Notes: a model not told the origin generated them from the letters alone. Shown: positions 18,325 through 28,663, counted from the first letter of the stretch. The stretch is DNA of 64,000 nt from Pseudomonadota bacterium (GCA_021792365.1 JAJYUT010000001.1:682001-746000); one strand, 5' to 3'. Numbers and translations: made by a program.

Positions 18325-21063
18325 GTGAGTTCCTTCCGCTCGAAGCCGCTGCTCGCACTAAGCGTCGTGCTGCTACTCGCATTTGTTGCCGTAACGCGGC
18401 TCGCCAACTTCATCGATTCCGGCGGCAGCGCGTTCGCCGCAGAGGTTCTCAATTTTCTGCGTCCGGGCTGGAAGAACCACCCGGTCCAATGGCTTGTCAC
18501 CGAGAGCACGACCTTGCTGGCCGGCGCCGCGGCTGTGGTGCTGCTCGGCCTAGGGCTGCCGACTTCCACGTCGATCCGGTTCCGCACCATGAGGACCATC
18601 CTGACGCGCGGACCCTGGCGCCTCGTCCTCTGGGCTATCCTCCTTGGCCACTACGCCCCGACCCTCGTGAGCCTCATCCAGCGCATGTTCCGGTTCGATG
18701 CGGGACTGTTGGACCCGACCTCGCTGCTTGTGGTCATTTCCTGGCTCGGCTTCATCTCGCCGCTCGCTGCGATCTACTGTTCGGCCCGGCTGCTGTTCGG
18801 GACCACCCCCTGGCGCGCTGACAGATGGCTGGGTTACCTGGGTGCAGCCGCAACCTTGTTTGGACTGTCCTGGCAATTCATCGCGCTCGTCGGACTGGGA
18901 GATTTCCTGCCCCGTCTGGGCCGCTTCGCCGGCGGCGACATTCTCTCGCTCGGCACCATTGTATGGTTCGCGATCGGTGTTGCGGCGACCTGGACCGATC
19001 TGGTGCTGGCGCGGCGCGGCCAGCGCGCCATGCTCGGACGCCGCGATTACGCATTGGTGAGCTACATCGCCATCGGCGGCTTCGTTCTCTCGGCCCTCGC
19101 ATTCAAGATCGGCAGTTTTGGATTCCTGCTCGCCTCTCTTCCATTGCATTTTGGTATCGGCTACGTCTCCGTGCTCGTCGTAGCGACCGCTGTTGTCCTG
19201 CTGTGCATTCTGCATGGTGCGGCCCTGCTGGCCGGCGACAACGTCCTGCCTGACGTCACGGCCTCGGAGCCTCCGCTCGAGCGATCGCGATTCCTGCGGC
19301 GCATCTTGGCCGGCGCGCCTGCATCGCGCTTCTGGGCGGACCTCAGGCTCTCCCTGGTCGTTACGCTGGTGCTGATCGGTATCGCCTTTGCGACCGTCGG
19401 CCAGATACCACTCCTGGCTGCCGCCTTCGTGATGCCACTCATTGTCTTCGGTTTCCTGATCGGGCCGATCGTCGTCTTCGTCATCGGTGTGCTGCGCGGC
19501 CGTCCGGGATTCGCCGCGGCGCCGTTGATCGTCTTCCTGGCATTGGTTGGATACCGCTATAGCACCCTGGCGCTGGCCGCGCACCGCGCCCAGGTCGCGG
19601 TGGAGCAAGCAGCGACCCTGAACATCTATCCGTTCGCCGAGGCGAGCCGGATGCACGACTTCGTCGTGATCGAGGACTCGCACGACAATCGCAAGGACGG
19701 CACGTGCTCGCTCGTCTGCATGCAGATCGTGGTCCCCTCGGACTATGCCGTCGCCCTGCCGGAGCAGGCAACCGGCGAGTGGCGGGTCTATCGCCGCGGC
19801 ACAGGCCCGGAACTCTGCAGGCAGCCGGCACAGGCGAAAAGCTATCTCACGCTGCTCGCTGCGGGCCACGCGGACACTTGCATCGTCATGACTCGCGAGG
19901 CGCCGCGCCAGGACGGACTGGTGATCCGGGAGAACCAGTCCGACGACGCGCCGGCGAAAAAACTGCTGCCCAAGGGAGTCCGCGGATCTGTGTTCGAATT
20001 CTTGGAGCGGATCGGCGGCCACGACCGGCTACTCGGCCGCGTTGTATCCGGGTCCGTGCAGCCGCCGCTGCTTTCCGATCAGAAGCCAACCACAACAGCG
20101 CTCACCATGAGCGGACCCGCATTCTACGCGGCGGCGCTCAAGCTGCCGATCGGCGATGCAATCCCCACCACCGACGCCGAAATGGAGCGGGTGCTCTCCT
20201 CGCTCCAGGCGCTCTTCCGCGATCCGGGCATGGGTGAGAATGCGCGGGGCGCTTTCCGCAATATCGGACGCATAGCCAAGAGCGAAGCGCGCGCGGCGCC
20301 GTTGCGCGCCACCCTCGAGCGCTTCTGGCAATCCGGCGACCCGGCGCTTGTCACACTCGGACTGCAAACGGTCTATTCGATGCAGCCGACCAGCGCGACG
20401 TTCGCCAAGCCGGCAATCGCCCGCTTTATTGCTTCGGATAATGTCGACGTCATGAAGGCGGCGGTGCTCGCGCTCAACGGCTACAAGAAGGACATCGACT
20501 TCGCCAAGGCGCCGTTGGCAGATCTCATTCTCAGCGACCGGGTCGCGGCCTTCGGGGTGGAAGCCAGAGCGCTGGTCGACCTGTTGAAAATCATGCCCGG
20601 CGCCTTCCCGCCGGAAATCCGGGAGCGGGCCAAGGCCGAGCTCGCCGCGCGACCGGACCTTTCAGAGGGCCGACTCATCGCCGTCCTCGCGATCGTAGCG
20701 CGTGATAATGCCGAGAACCGGCAGGACGCGATCGACTGGATCCTCGGTCTCAAGGGCGAGCGCTTCGAGCGCGTGATGAGCGACCTCGCCGCCAAGTATG
20801 ATGTACTCGGAGACGTCCGCGTCTCGAGCACCTTCTGGTCGGAGTCCGACATGAAACACCTGGTCGCCCGCACCGCGACCGTTTCCGATGCGCATGTTGT
20901 TGGCTACATCCGTGCAATCCAGTTCCAGGTGACTGGCCGGCCATTTATGCCGCAGCTCCGCGATTTGGTGGAGGAGCGGGCCGACATGCTCGCGAACGGA
21001 TCGTCAGAGGAGCAGAGGCTTGCGGAAAGGCTTCGCAACATCCTTCGTCGGATGAACTACTGA
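18325..21063 (+). CDS. large polytopic membrane protein with soluble, HEAT-like C-terminal region, hypothetical
   Basis: 912 aa ORF; multiple TM segments in first ~420 aa; alpha-helical C-terminus. Part is paralogous to 28657..29782. Confidence 0.75.
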   Translation: MSSFRSKPLLALSVVLLLAFVAVTRLANFIDSGGSAFAAEVLNFLRPGWKNHPVQWLVTESTTLLAGAAAVVLLGLGLPTSTSIRFRTMRTILTRGPWRLVLWAILLGHYAPTLVSLIQRMFRFDAGLLDPTSLLVVISWLGFISPLAAIYCSARLLFGTTPWRADRWLGYLGAAATLFGLSWQFIALVGLGDFLPRLGRFAGGDILSLGTIVWFAIGVAATWTDLVLARRGQRAMLGRRDYALVSYIAIGGFVLSALAFKIGSFGFLLASLPLHFGIGYVSVLVVATAVVLLCILHGAALLAGDNVLPDVTASEPPLERSRFLRRILAGAPASRFWADLRLSLVVTLVLIGIAFATVGQIPLLAAAFVMPLIVFGFLIGPIVVFVIGVLRGRPGFAAAPLIVFLALVGYRYSTLALAAHRAQVAVEQAATLNIYPFAEASRMHDFVVIEDSHDNRKDGTCSLVCMQIVVPSDYAVALPEQATGEWRVYRRGTGPELCRQPAQAKSYLTLLAAGHADTCIVMTREAPRQDGLVIRENQSDDAPAKKLLPKGVRGSVFEFLERIGGHDRLLGRVVSGSVQPPLLSDQKPTTTALTMSGPAFYAAALKLPIGDAIPTTDAEMERVLSSLQALFRDPGMGENARGAFRNIGRIAKSEARAAPLRATLERFWQSGDPALVTLGLQTVYSMQPTSATFAKPAIARFIASDNVDVMKAAVLALNGYKKDIDFAKAPLADLILSDRVAAFGVEARALVDLLKIMPGAFPPEIRERAKAELAARPDLSEGRLIAVLAIVARDNAENRQDAIDWILGLKGERFERVMSDLAAKYDVLGDVRVSSTFWSESDMKHLVARTATVSDAHVVGYIRAIQFQVTGRPFMPQLRDLVEERADMLANGSSEEQRLAERLRNILRRMNY

Positions 21064-21068
21064 GCGGC

Positions 21069-21659
21069 TCAGCGCTTCCGCAGCTTGCACGCGGCCTTCT
21101 TGAGCGCCGCCCAAGTGGCGCGGCGGCCGCGGCCGGTCGGTATGACGAAGTCGGCGCGCTTGCGCTTCTCGGAATCGGGCATCTGGCGCTGCTCGATGCC
21201 TTGCAGCTTCGCCGGCGTCATGCCGTGCCGCGCGAAGATGCGCTGCAACTGGATCGCGCGTGGGGCGGAGACGACGAGCACGGCATCGCAGCGTTTCTCG
21301 CCGCCGGTTTCGAACAGCAGCGGGATGTCGAGCACCACAAGCTTGCTGCCCCTGGCACGTTCGCGGGCCAGGAACCTGCGTTCCTCGGCGCGGACCATCG
21401 GGTGCAGGATGCGCTCGAGCGTCTGCAGCACGGCAGGGTTTTTGAAGGCGAGCTTCGAGAGTTCGGGACGATCGAGACCGGCCTCGGTGACCAGATCGGG
21501 GAAGGCCGCCTTGATCGCAGGCAGCGCCTTCCCGCCGGGCCTGGTCAGCTCGTGCACCACCTGGTCCGCATCATGCACCGGCACGCCCATGCACCGCAGC
21601 ATCGTCGCGGCCGTCGACTTGCCCATGGCGATGGACCCGGTCAGGCCGACGATGATCAC
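21069..21659 (-). CDS. coaE: dephospho-CoA kinase
   Basis: VIIVGLTGSIAMGKSTAATMLRCMGVPVHDADQVVHEL; GTG start at 21659. Confidence 0.95.
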   Translation of the reverse strand: MIIVGLTGSIAMGKSTAATMLRCMGVPVHDADQVVHELTRPGGKALPAIKAAFPDLVTEAGLDRPELSKLAFKNPAVLQTLERILHPMVRAEERRFLARERARGSKLVVLDIPLLFETGGEKRCDAVLVVSAPRAIQLQRIFARHGMTPAKLQGIEQRQMPDSEKRKRADFVIPTGRGRRATWAALKKAACKLRKR

Positions 21660-21667
21660 GAGGCGCC

Positions 21668-22519
21668 CTACCCGCCCAGCACGAAGGACCGCAGCTCCGG
21701 CGTCACCTGCGGGTCGGGGCCGAACCAGGCCTGGAAGCCGGGGCGCGCCTGGTGCAGCAGCATGCCGATGCCATCGACGATCCGGTTGCCGCGCGCCTCG
21801 GCAGTTTTCAACAGATCCGTCATCAGCGGCACGTAGACGATGTCGTAGACCAGCGCGAATGCCGGAAGATGCGCAAGGTCGATCTCGAGCGGCGCCTGCC
21901 CGGCCTGACCGAGATTGGTGCTGTTGACCAGCAGCGCCGCGTCTTTCAGCGCCTCGGCGCGCGCTTCCCACGGCAGAACCTTGACCGGCCCGCCGACGGC
22001 TTCCGCGATCTCCTCCGCGCGGCGCGTCGTGCGGTTGACCAGGCGAATCTCGGGCGCGCCTTCATCGAGCAGCGCCACGACGATCGCGCGCGCCGCGCCG
22101 CCTGCGCCCAGCACCACGGCGGGGCCGGCGTTTCCGCGCCAATCCGGCTGCGCTTGCTGAAGATTGGCGACGAAGCCGAAGCCGTCGGTGTTGTCGCCCA
22201 GGATCGAGCCATCCTCCCGCACGATGAGCGTGTTGACGGCGCCGATGCGCTGCGCCAGCGGCGTCGCCTCGTCGACCAGTGTCAAGGCGCGCTCCTTGTG
22301 CGGCAGGGTGACGTTGCCGCCGCGGAAGCCGAGCGCGGGCAAGGCGCGGATCCCCTGCTCGAGCTTGCTGGGATGCGTCGCAAAGGGGATGTAGGCGCCG
22401 TCCATCCCGAACTGCCGCAGCCAATAGCCGTGCAGCCGCGGCGATCGCGAATGATCCACGGGCCAGCCGAACACGCCGGCGATGCGGCTCTTGCCGGTGA
22501 GGGTGGGAGTACCGCTCAT
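21668..22519 (-). CDS. aroE: shikimate dehydrogenase
   Basis: GVFGWPVDHSRSPRLHGYWL, NVTLPHKERAL, VLGAGGAARAI. Confidence 0.95.
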   Translation of the reverse strand: MSGTPTLTGKSRIAGVFGWPVDHSRSPRLHGYWLRQFGMDGAYIPFATHPSKLEQGIRALPALGFRGGNVTLPHKERALTLVDEATPLAQRIGAVNTLIVREDGSILGDNTDGFGFVANLQQAQPDWRGNAGPAVVLGAGGAARAIVVALLDEGAPEIRLVNRTTRRAEEIAEAVGGPVKVLPWEARAEALKDAALLVNSTNLGQAGQAPLEIDLAHLPAFALVYDIVYVPLMTDLLKTAEARGNRIVDGIGMLLHQARPGFQAWFGPDPQVTPELRSFVLGG

Positions 22520-23112
22520 CGCGCCACCATGCCATGCTCGCGCAGGATGGCGAGCACCGGCAGCAGGGGCAGGCCGAGGATGGTGAAGAAGTCGCCGGTC
22601 ACGCGTTCGAAGAGCTGCGCGCCCAATCCCTCGAGCTGATAGCCGCCGACGGAATGCAGCACGTCCTCACCGGCCTGGTCCAGGTACCCTTCGAGGAACG
22701 GATCGCTGAAATCGCGCATGCGCAAGGCCGCGCGATCGGTCGTGTGCCAGATCCGCGTGCCATCGCGCACCAGGACGGCGCTGGTGATGAGGCTATGGCT
22801 CTTGCCGCCCAGCTTCTTCAGTTGCGCGCGCGCCTGCTCGCGGGTCTCCGGCTTGTCGAGCCAGTCGCCGTCGCATTCCAGCATCTGGTCGCTGCCCAGC
22901 ACGAAGCGGCCGGGGAAACGCGGCGACACACGCTGGGCCTTCATCTCGGCGAGAGTTTCGGCGGCGAGCGCCGCGGGCGCGCCTTCCTGCTTCAGGCTGG
23001 CTTTCAGCTCCGCTTCGTCGATCGCCGGGACCGCGATCTCGATCGCCACGCCGGCGCCGCGCAGCAATCGCGCCCGCGTCGCGCTGCCGGAAGCGAGGAT
23101 GAGCGTGTCAGG
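22516..23112 (-). CDS. Maf-family nucleotide pyrophosphatase
   Basis: LILASGSATRARLLRGAGV; LGSDQMLECDG. Confidence 0.9.
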   Translation of the reverse strand, partial: PDTLILASGSATRARLLRGAGVAIEIAVPAIDEAELKASLKQEGAPAALAAETLAEMKAQRVSPRFPGRFVLGSDQMLECDGDWLDKPETREQARAQLKKLGGKSHSLITSAVLVRDGTRIWHTTDRAALRMRDFSDPFLEGYLDQAGEDVLHSVGGYQLEGLGAQLFERVTGDFFTILGLPLLPVLAILREHGMVAR

Positions 23113-23146
23113 CATGGATGCACCAATGTGGCCGCCCTCTCCCATC

Positions 23147-23227
23147 GCCACCCCGGACTTGATCCGGGGTCCATGGCGCCGCTCGTGCCAAGCCCATCGA
23201 TGGATCCCGGGTCCAGCCCGGGACGAC
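23147..23227. repeat. inverted pair of REP-like GTC.CCCCGG.CTTGA.CCGGGGTCCAT units
   Basis: Left unit 23147..23174 and right unit 23200..23227 in opposite orientation, 25-bp spacer. Confidence 0.7.
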
Positions 23228-23253
23228 AGTTATGGCGATACTCACCATAGCCG

Positions 23254-24099
23254 TCACTTCGCTGCGCTTTCGATGCTGGGCGTGTTGCCGTCGCGGTGGT
23301 CTTGCAGCATCTGCAGGATGGTGGCCGCCGTCTCCTCGATGGAGCGGCGGGTGACGTCGATCACCGGCCAGCCATGCTCTGTGCAAAGGCGCCGGGCGGT
23401 CGCCACCTCCTCGCGCACGACAGAGAGGTCGATGTAATCGGTGTCCTCGTCGCGCGCGATCATCTGCAGCCGGTTGCGGCGGATCTGCACCAGGTGCGAG
23501 GCGTCCTTGGTGAGGCCGACGATCAGCGGCCTCTTCACCAGGAACAGTTCCGGCGGCAGCGGGCAGTTGGGCACGATCGGCACGTTCGCGCATTTGATGC
23601 CGCGGTTCGCCAGATAGATGCAGGTCGGGGTCTTGGACGAGCGCGAGACGCCGACCAGGATCACATCCGCCTCGTTGTAGGAGCGGCTGGACTGGCCGTC
23701 GTCATGCGCCAAAGCGAAGTTCATCGCCTCGATGCGGTCGAAATACTCCGCGTCCAACTCGTGCTGCCGGCCGGACTGGCCGCGCGCCTTCTGGCCGAAA
23801 TGGCCCGCCATGGCATTCATCACCGGCTCGAGCACCGGCACCACCGGCACCTGGAGCGTGCGGCAGCCCGTGACCAATTGCTCCCGCAGCCGGTCATTCA
23901 CGATGGTATAGAGGACGAGGCCGGGATTCTGCTTGATGCCGGCGAGCGCGCGGTTCATCTGGCCGGGAGTGCGGACCAGGGACCAGGAATGCTCCGTCAC
24001 GTCGGTATCCTCGAACTGGACCAGGCAAGCGCGCATCACGCTGTTGATGGTCTCGCCGGTGGCGTCCGACACCAGATGAACGTGAAAGCTCTTGGCCAT
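23254..24099 (-). CDS. ppsR: pyruvate, phosphate/water dikinase regulatory protein (DUF299)
   Basis: FHVHLVSDATGETINSVMRACLVQF; DVILVGVSRSSKTPTCIYLANRGIK. Confidence 0.95.
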   Translation of the reverse strand: MAKSFHVHLVSDATGETINSVMRACLVQFEDTDVTEHSWSLVRTPGQMNRALAGIKQNPGLVLYTIVNDRLREQLVTGCRTLQVPVVPVLEPVMNAMAGHFGQKARGQSGRQHELDAEYFDRIEAMNFALAHDDGQSSRSYNEADVILVGVSRSSKTPTCIYLANRGIKCANVPIVPNCPLPPELFLVKRPLIVGLTKDASHLVQIRRNRLQMIARDEDTDYIDLSVVREEVATARRLCTEHGWPVIDVTRRSIEETAATILQMLQDHRDGNTPSIESAAK

Positions 24100-24486
24100 G
24101 ACCCTTCCGACTCTGTCCACAGGCGGGGGTGGATAGATGGCTCAAAACCACCGGGATGAACCTGCGGGTCCGATCTGTCCACGCCTGCCGGTCTTTCTTC
24201 GCACCGCTTATGCGGAGGATCAACCCCCGGCACCAAAAGGCTGAATCCCGTGCATAACGTGTCCATCCACCGGATTCCGCCTTTGCACTCTATCCACAGG
24301 GTCGGGAATCCACGCTCTCCACAGACTTTTCCACCGGCCAATGCCTCTCCGCCTTCCCCAGGCTTGTCCCGGGCCGTCTCGAAACACGGTAATCCCCGGG
24401 ACTCATCGGTCCAATTACCACCACCATTCTTCTCTCATTCGAATCTATGTTAGGGGAGAGTCCGTGACCCCAGTACCGGTCCTCGC
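24100..24486. other. candidate chromosomal replication origin (oriC)
   Basis: Divergent ppsR/hemE intergenic region; several DnaA-box-like 9-mers (e.g. CTATCCACA 24290..24298, CTGTCCACA 24113..24121, CTCTCCACA 24315..24323, TTTTCCACC 24327..24335, reverse CTATCCACC 24128..24136); seven GANTC sites. Confidence 0.75.
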
Positions 24487-25527
24487 ATGAAGACAGCCGA
24501 CAAGCCTCTGCTCCGCGCCTTGGGCGGTGAAACATTGAAGCACCCTCCGATCTGGCTCATGCGCCAGGCCGGACGCTATCTGCCGGAATACCGCGAAGTC
24601 CGGACCAAGGCGGGCGCGTTCCTGGATCTCTGCTACAACCCGGCCCTGGCGACGGAAGTGACGCTCCAGCCGATCCGGCGCTTCGGCTTCGATGCCGCGA
24701 TCCTGTTCTCCGATATCCTGGTGGTCGCAGACGCCCTGGGCCAGAAGGTTGGTTTCGAGGAAGGGCGCGGCCCGGTCCTCGAGGCGCTCACCACCGGCAA
24801 GGACCTGGGCAAGCTTAGTCTCGACGGCTTTCATGAGCATCTGGTGCCGGTCTATGAGACGATCGACCGGATCAAGGGCGCCTTGCCGCCTGAGACGGCG
24901 CTGATCGGGTTCGCCGGCGCACCCTGGACGGTCGCCTCCTACATGATCGAGGGCGGCTCCAGCCGCACCTTCGCCAAGGCGAAGGGCTGGATGCATGGCC
25001 GGATCTCGGACTTCGCCGCCTTGGTCGACCTGCTGGTGGAGGCGACCAGCCAATACTTGATCCGCCAGGTGGAGGCTGGCGCGGAGGTCCTGCAGCTCTT
25101 CGATTCCTGGGCTGGCGCCTTGTCCCATCCGGACATGCGGCAATTCAGCCTCGCGCCGTTGCGCAAGATCGTGGCGAACGTCCATGCCAGGCACCCCGAG
25201 GTGCCGGTGATCCTGTTTCCGCGCGGCGTCGGGGCCGGCTATCTCGACTTCGCGGTGGAGGAATTCGCGCAGGGGCTCGGCCTCGATCCCGGTGTGCCGC
25301 TCGAATGGGCGCGGGACCACCTCCAGGCCCATGTCTGCCTGCAGGGCAATCTCGACCCTCAGCTCCTGGTGATCGGGGGACGCGGCATGGGTGCGGGCGT
25401 CGCACGCATTCTGCACCGGCTGGGCAAGGGGCCGTTCATCTTCAATCTCGGGCACGGCATCGTGCCGGAGACGCCGCCGGAGCATGTGGCGGAACTCGTG
25501 AAGCTGGTTCGGGAGAGTGCAGCGTGA
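24487..25527 (+). CDS. hemE: uroporphyrinogen decarboxylase
   Basis: PPIWLMRQAGRYLPEYREVR; FDAAILFSDILVVADALG. Confidence 0.97.
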   Translation: MKTADKPLLRALGGETLKHPPIWLMRQAGRYLPEYREVRTKAGAFLDLCYNPALATEVTLQPIRRFGFDAAILFSDILVVADALGQKVGFEEGRGPVLEALTTGKDLGKLSLDGFHEHLVPVYETIDRIKGALPPETALIGFAGAPWTVASYMIEGGSSRTFAKAKGWMHGRISDFAALVDLLVEATSQYLIRQVEAGAEVLQLFDSWAGALSHPDMRQFSLAPLRKIVANVHARHPEVPVILFPRGVGAGYLDFAVEEFAQGLGLDPGVPLEWARDHLQAHVCLQGNLDPQLLVIGGRGMGAGVARILHRLGKGPFIFNLGHGIVPETPPEHVAELVKLVRESAA

Positions 25528-26561
25528 GCCGCACCGCCATCGTCCTTTTCAATCTCGGCGGTCCGGATTCGCTCGAAGCGGTCAGGCCCTTCCTGTTCAA
25601 CCTGTTCAACGACCCCGCGATCATCCGGGTGCCGTCTTTGCTGCGCAGCATGCTTGCAGCATGGATTGCCCGCCGGCGTGCGCCGGTGGCGCGGGAGATC
25701 TACGCCCAGATGGGGAACCGCTCGCCGATCCTGCCCAATACCGAGGCGCAAGCGGCCGCCCTGGAACAGGCGCTGGGCGGAGCGGCAAAGGCCTTCATCG
25801 CCATGCGATATTGGCACCCGATGACGGCGGAAACGGTAGCGGCGGTGAAGGCCTATGCGCCGGACCAGGTGATCCTGCTGCCGCTCTATCCGCAATATTC
25901 GACCGCCACGACCGCCTCCTCCTTCGCGCTCTGGCGCGACGAGGCGAACCGCCAGGGCCTGGCGGCGCCACAGCGGCTGGTCTGCTGCTACCCGACCGAG
26001 CCCGGCTTCGTCGCGGCGGCGGCGGAGCTGGTGGGTCAAGGCATCGCCGCCGCGGCCCGCCAGGCGCCCGGAGCCAAGGCGCTTGTCGTCTTCTCCGCCC
26101 ACGGTCTGCCGAAGAGGGTGATCGACGACGGCGACCCCTACGTCTCGCAAGTCGAGGCCGGCACCGCGGCGATCGTCGCGCAGCTTGGCTTGCAAGCGGG
26201 CGACTGGATCATCGCCTATCAGAGCCGGGTCGGCCCGCTGGAATGGGTGAAGCCGGCGACCGACGAGGTCATCCGGCAAGGCGCCAGGGACAAGCGGGCG
26301 CTGGTGGTGTTCCCGATCGCCTTCGTGTCGGAGCATTCGGAGACGCTGGTCGAGCTCGACATCGAATACCGCCACCTCGCGGATGAGCACGGCGCCGCCG
26401 CCTATGTGCGGGTGCCGACGGTCAGCACCCACGCCGCCTTCATCAAGGGGTTGGCGGATCTGGTGAACGGCGCGCTGGGCCGGGACGCCGCCATCCAGGA
26501 CGGCAGCGGCCGGCAGGCCTGCGCCGCTTGGCGCCGCTGCGCCTGCAAGGCGGCGGCATGA
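25524..26561 (+). CDS. hemH: ferrochelatase
   Basis: TAIVLFNLGGPDSLEAVRPFLFNLFNDPAII; LPLYPQYSTATT; FSAHGLPKRVID; GTG start overlapping hemE stop. Confidence 0.96.
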   Translation: MSRTAIVLFNLGGPDSLEAVRPFLFNLFNDPAIIRVPSLLRSMLAAWIARRRAPVAREIYAQMGNRSPILPNTEAQAAALEQALGGAAKAFIAMRYWHPMTAETVAAVKAYAPDQVILLPLYPQYSTATTASSFALWRDEANRQGLAAPQRLVCCYPTEPGFVAAAAELVGQGIAAAARQAPGAKALVVFSAHGLPKRVIDDGDPYVSQVEAGTAAIVAQLGLQAGDWIIAYQSRVGPLEWVKPATDEVIRQGARDKRALVVFPIAFVSEHSETLVELDIEYRHLADEHGAAAYVRVPTVSTHAAFIKGLADLVNGALGRDAAIQDGSGRQACAAWRRCACKAAA

Positions 26562-26986
26562 TCCTCTATGATTGGCTGAAGGCGCTGCATGTCATCGCCA
26601 TCGTCGCCTGGATGGCGGGGATGCTCTATCTGCCGCGGCTGTTCGTCTATCACGTCGATGCCAAGCCGGGCTCCGAGATGAGCGAGACCTTCAAGGTGAT
26701 GGAGCGGCGCCTGTTGCGCGCCATCATCAATCCGGCCATGACAGCGACCTGGGTTCTCGGGCTCTCGATGGCGTGGATCGGTGAGCTCTGGGGGCAGCAC
26801 TGGTTCCAGGCGAAGGTGGTGCTGGTCGTCATCATGTCGGCGCTGCACGGTTTTCTCTCCCGCTGGCGCCGCGACTTCGCTGCGGATGCGAACCGCCACT
26901 CGGCCCGGTTCTACCGCATCGTCAACGAGGTTCCGACGCTGCTCCTGATCGGCATCGTGATCCTGGTCATCGTCAAGCCGTTCTAG
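26558..26986 (+). CDS. hemJ: HemJ-type protoporphyrinogen oxidase
   Basis: LYDWLKALHVIAIVAWMAGMLYLPRLFVYHVDA; follows hemH. Confidence 0.92.
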   Translation: MILYDWLKALHVIAIVAWMAGMLYLPRLFVYHVDAKPGSEMSETFKVMERRLLRAIINPAMTATWVLGLSMAWIGELWGQHWFQAKVVLVVIMSALHGFLSRWRRDFAADANRHSARFYRIVNEVPTLLLIGIVILVIVKPF

Positions 26987-27364
26987 CCAAGCTCTTGATC
27001 CAGCCCGTTTTGCTGCACACTATGCTGCAGCATAGGACGCGGCAAACCCTGCCGCTCTTGCCCTGTAACGGGCCATCAGTGCCGGGTGCTTTTCCAGAAC
27101 CTCACAACCCTTTGTTCGGGCCGACCTTTTCCAGCCTGCACCGATCTTTCACTTGACCGGCCGGGGGGAATGCATTAACTCTTTGGGCATCCGGTCTCGT
27201 AAGACCGCCTGCCTGACGCGACCTCGCGGTCATCTCCGACCCATCTTAAGAATCGGTTCCCGTGCGAGGCTAGACCCAGGTTCTCAATGGCGATCTTTGG
27301 CGCGAGTCTGCCGCCCCGGAACTTCCTCACCGGCAACCGATTGTCCCTCTGAAAAGCACCGACC

Positions 27365-28663
27365 TTGAACGACATACCCCAGACCGAGAAACCAGCGTCG
27401 TCCCCGATGAATCTCCAAGAGCTGAAGCATAAGTCTCCGGCCGAGCTGCTCGAATTCGCCGAGGGCTTGCAGATCGAGAATGCCAGCACGCTGCGACGGC
27501 AGGACATGATGTTCGCCATCCTGAAGCAGCTGGCGGAGAACGACACCGCGATCCACGGCGATGGCGTCCTCGAGGTGCTGCCCGACGGGTTCGGCTTCCT
27601 GCGCTCGCCGGAAGCCAACTACCTGCCCGGCCCCGACGACATCTATGTGAGCCCGAGCCAAGTGCGCCGCTTCGGCCTGCGCACCGGCGATACGGTCGAG
27701 GGCCAGATCCGCGCGCCCAAGGACGGCGAGCGCTATTTCGCCCTGCTCAAGGTCAACAAGATCAATTTCGACGAGCCGGAGAAGATCCGCCACCGGATCA
27801 ACTTCGACAACCTCACGCCGCTCTATCCCGACGAGCGGCTGAGGCTGGAGAACGAGGATCCGACCCGCAAGGACATCACCAGCCGCGTCATCGACCTGAT
27901 CGCGCCGCAGGGCAAGGGCCAGCGCGCCCTGATCGTCGCGCCGCCGCGCACCGGCAAGACCGTGATGCTGCAGAACCTGGCGCATTCGATCGCGGCCAAT
28001 CACCCGGAATGCTACCTGATCGTGCTGCTGATCGACGAGCGGCCGGAGGAAGTCACCGACATGTCGCGCTCGGTGAAGGGCGAGGTCATCTCCTCGACCT
28101 TCGACGAGCCGGCCTCGCGCCACGTCCAGGTGACGGAAATGGTGCTGGAGAAGGCCAAGCGCCTGGTCGAGCACAAGCGCGACGTGGTGATCCTGCTGGA
28201 TTCGATCACCCGCCTCGCCCGCGCCTACAACACCGTGGTGCCCTCATCGGGCAAGGTGCTGACCGGCGGCGTCGATGCCAACGCGCTGCAGCGGCCGAAG
28301 CGCTTCTTCGGCGCGGCGCGCAACATCGAGGAAGGCGGCTCCCTCACCATCGTGGCGACGGCCCTCATCGATACCGGCAGCCGCATGGACGAGGTGATCT
28401 TCGAAGAGTTCAAGGGCACCGGCAACTCGGAAATCATCCTCGACCGCAAGCTCTCGGACAAGCGCACGTTCCCCTCGATCGACATCACCAAGTCGGGCAC
28501 GCGCAAGGAAGAGCTGCTGGTCGACAAGGCGACGCTCAGCAAGATGTGGGTGCTGCGCCGCATCCTGATGCCGATGGGTGTCACGGACGCGATGGAGTTC
28601 CTGCTCGACAAGCTGAAGCACAGCAAGACCAACAGCGATTTCTTCCAGTCAATGAATCAATAG
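27365..28663 (+). CDS. rho: transcription termination factor Rho
   Basis: [51 protein letters not shown] start. Confidence 0.97.
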   Translation: MNDIPQTEKPASSPMNLQELKHKSPAELLEFAEGLQIENASTLRRQDMMFAILKQLAENDTAIHGDGVLEVLPDGFGFLRSPEANYLPGPDDIYVSPSQVRRFGLRTGDTVEGQIRAPKDGERYFALLKVNKINFDEPEKIRHRINFDNLTPLYPDERLRLENEDPTRKDITSRVIDLIAPQGKGQRALIVAPPRTGKTVMLQNLAHSIAANHPECYLIVLLIDERPEEVTDMSRSVKGEVISSTFDEPASRHVQVTEMVLEKAKRLVEHKRDVVILLDSITRLARAYNTVVPSSGKVLTGGVDANALQRPKRFFGAARNIEEGGSLTIVATALIDTGSRMDEVIFEEFKGTGNSEIILDRKLSDKRTFPSIDITKSGTRKEELLVDKATLSKMWVLRRILMPMGVTDAMEFLLDKLKHSKTNSDFFQSMNQ

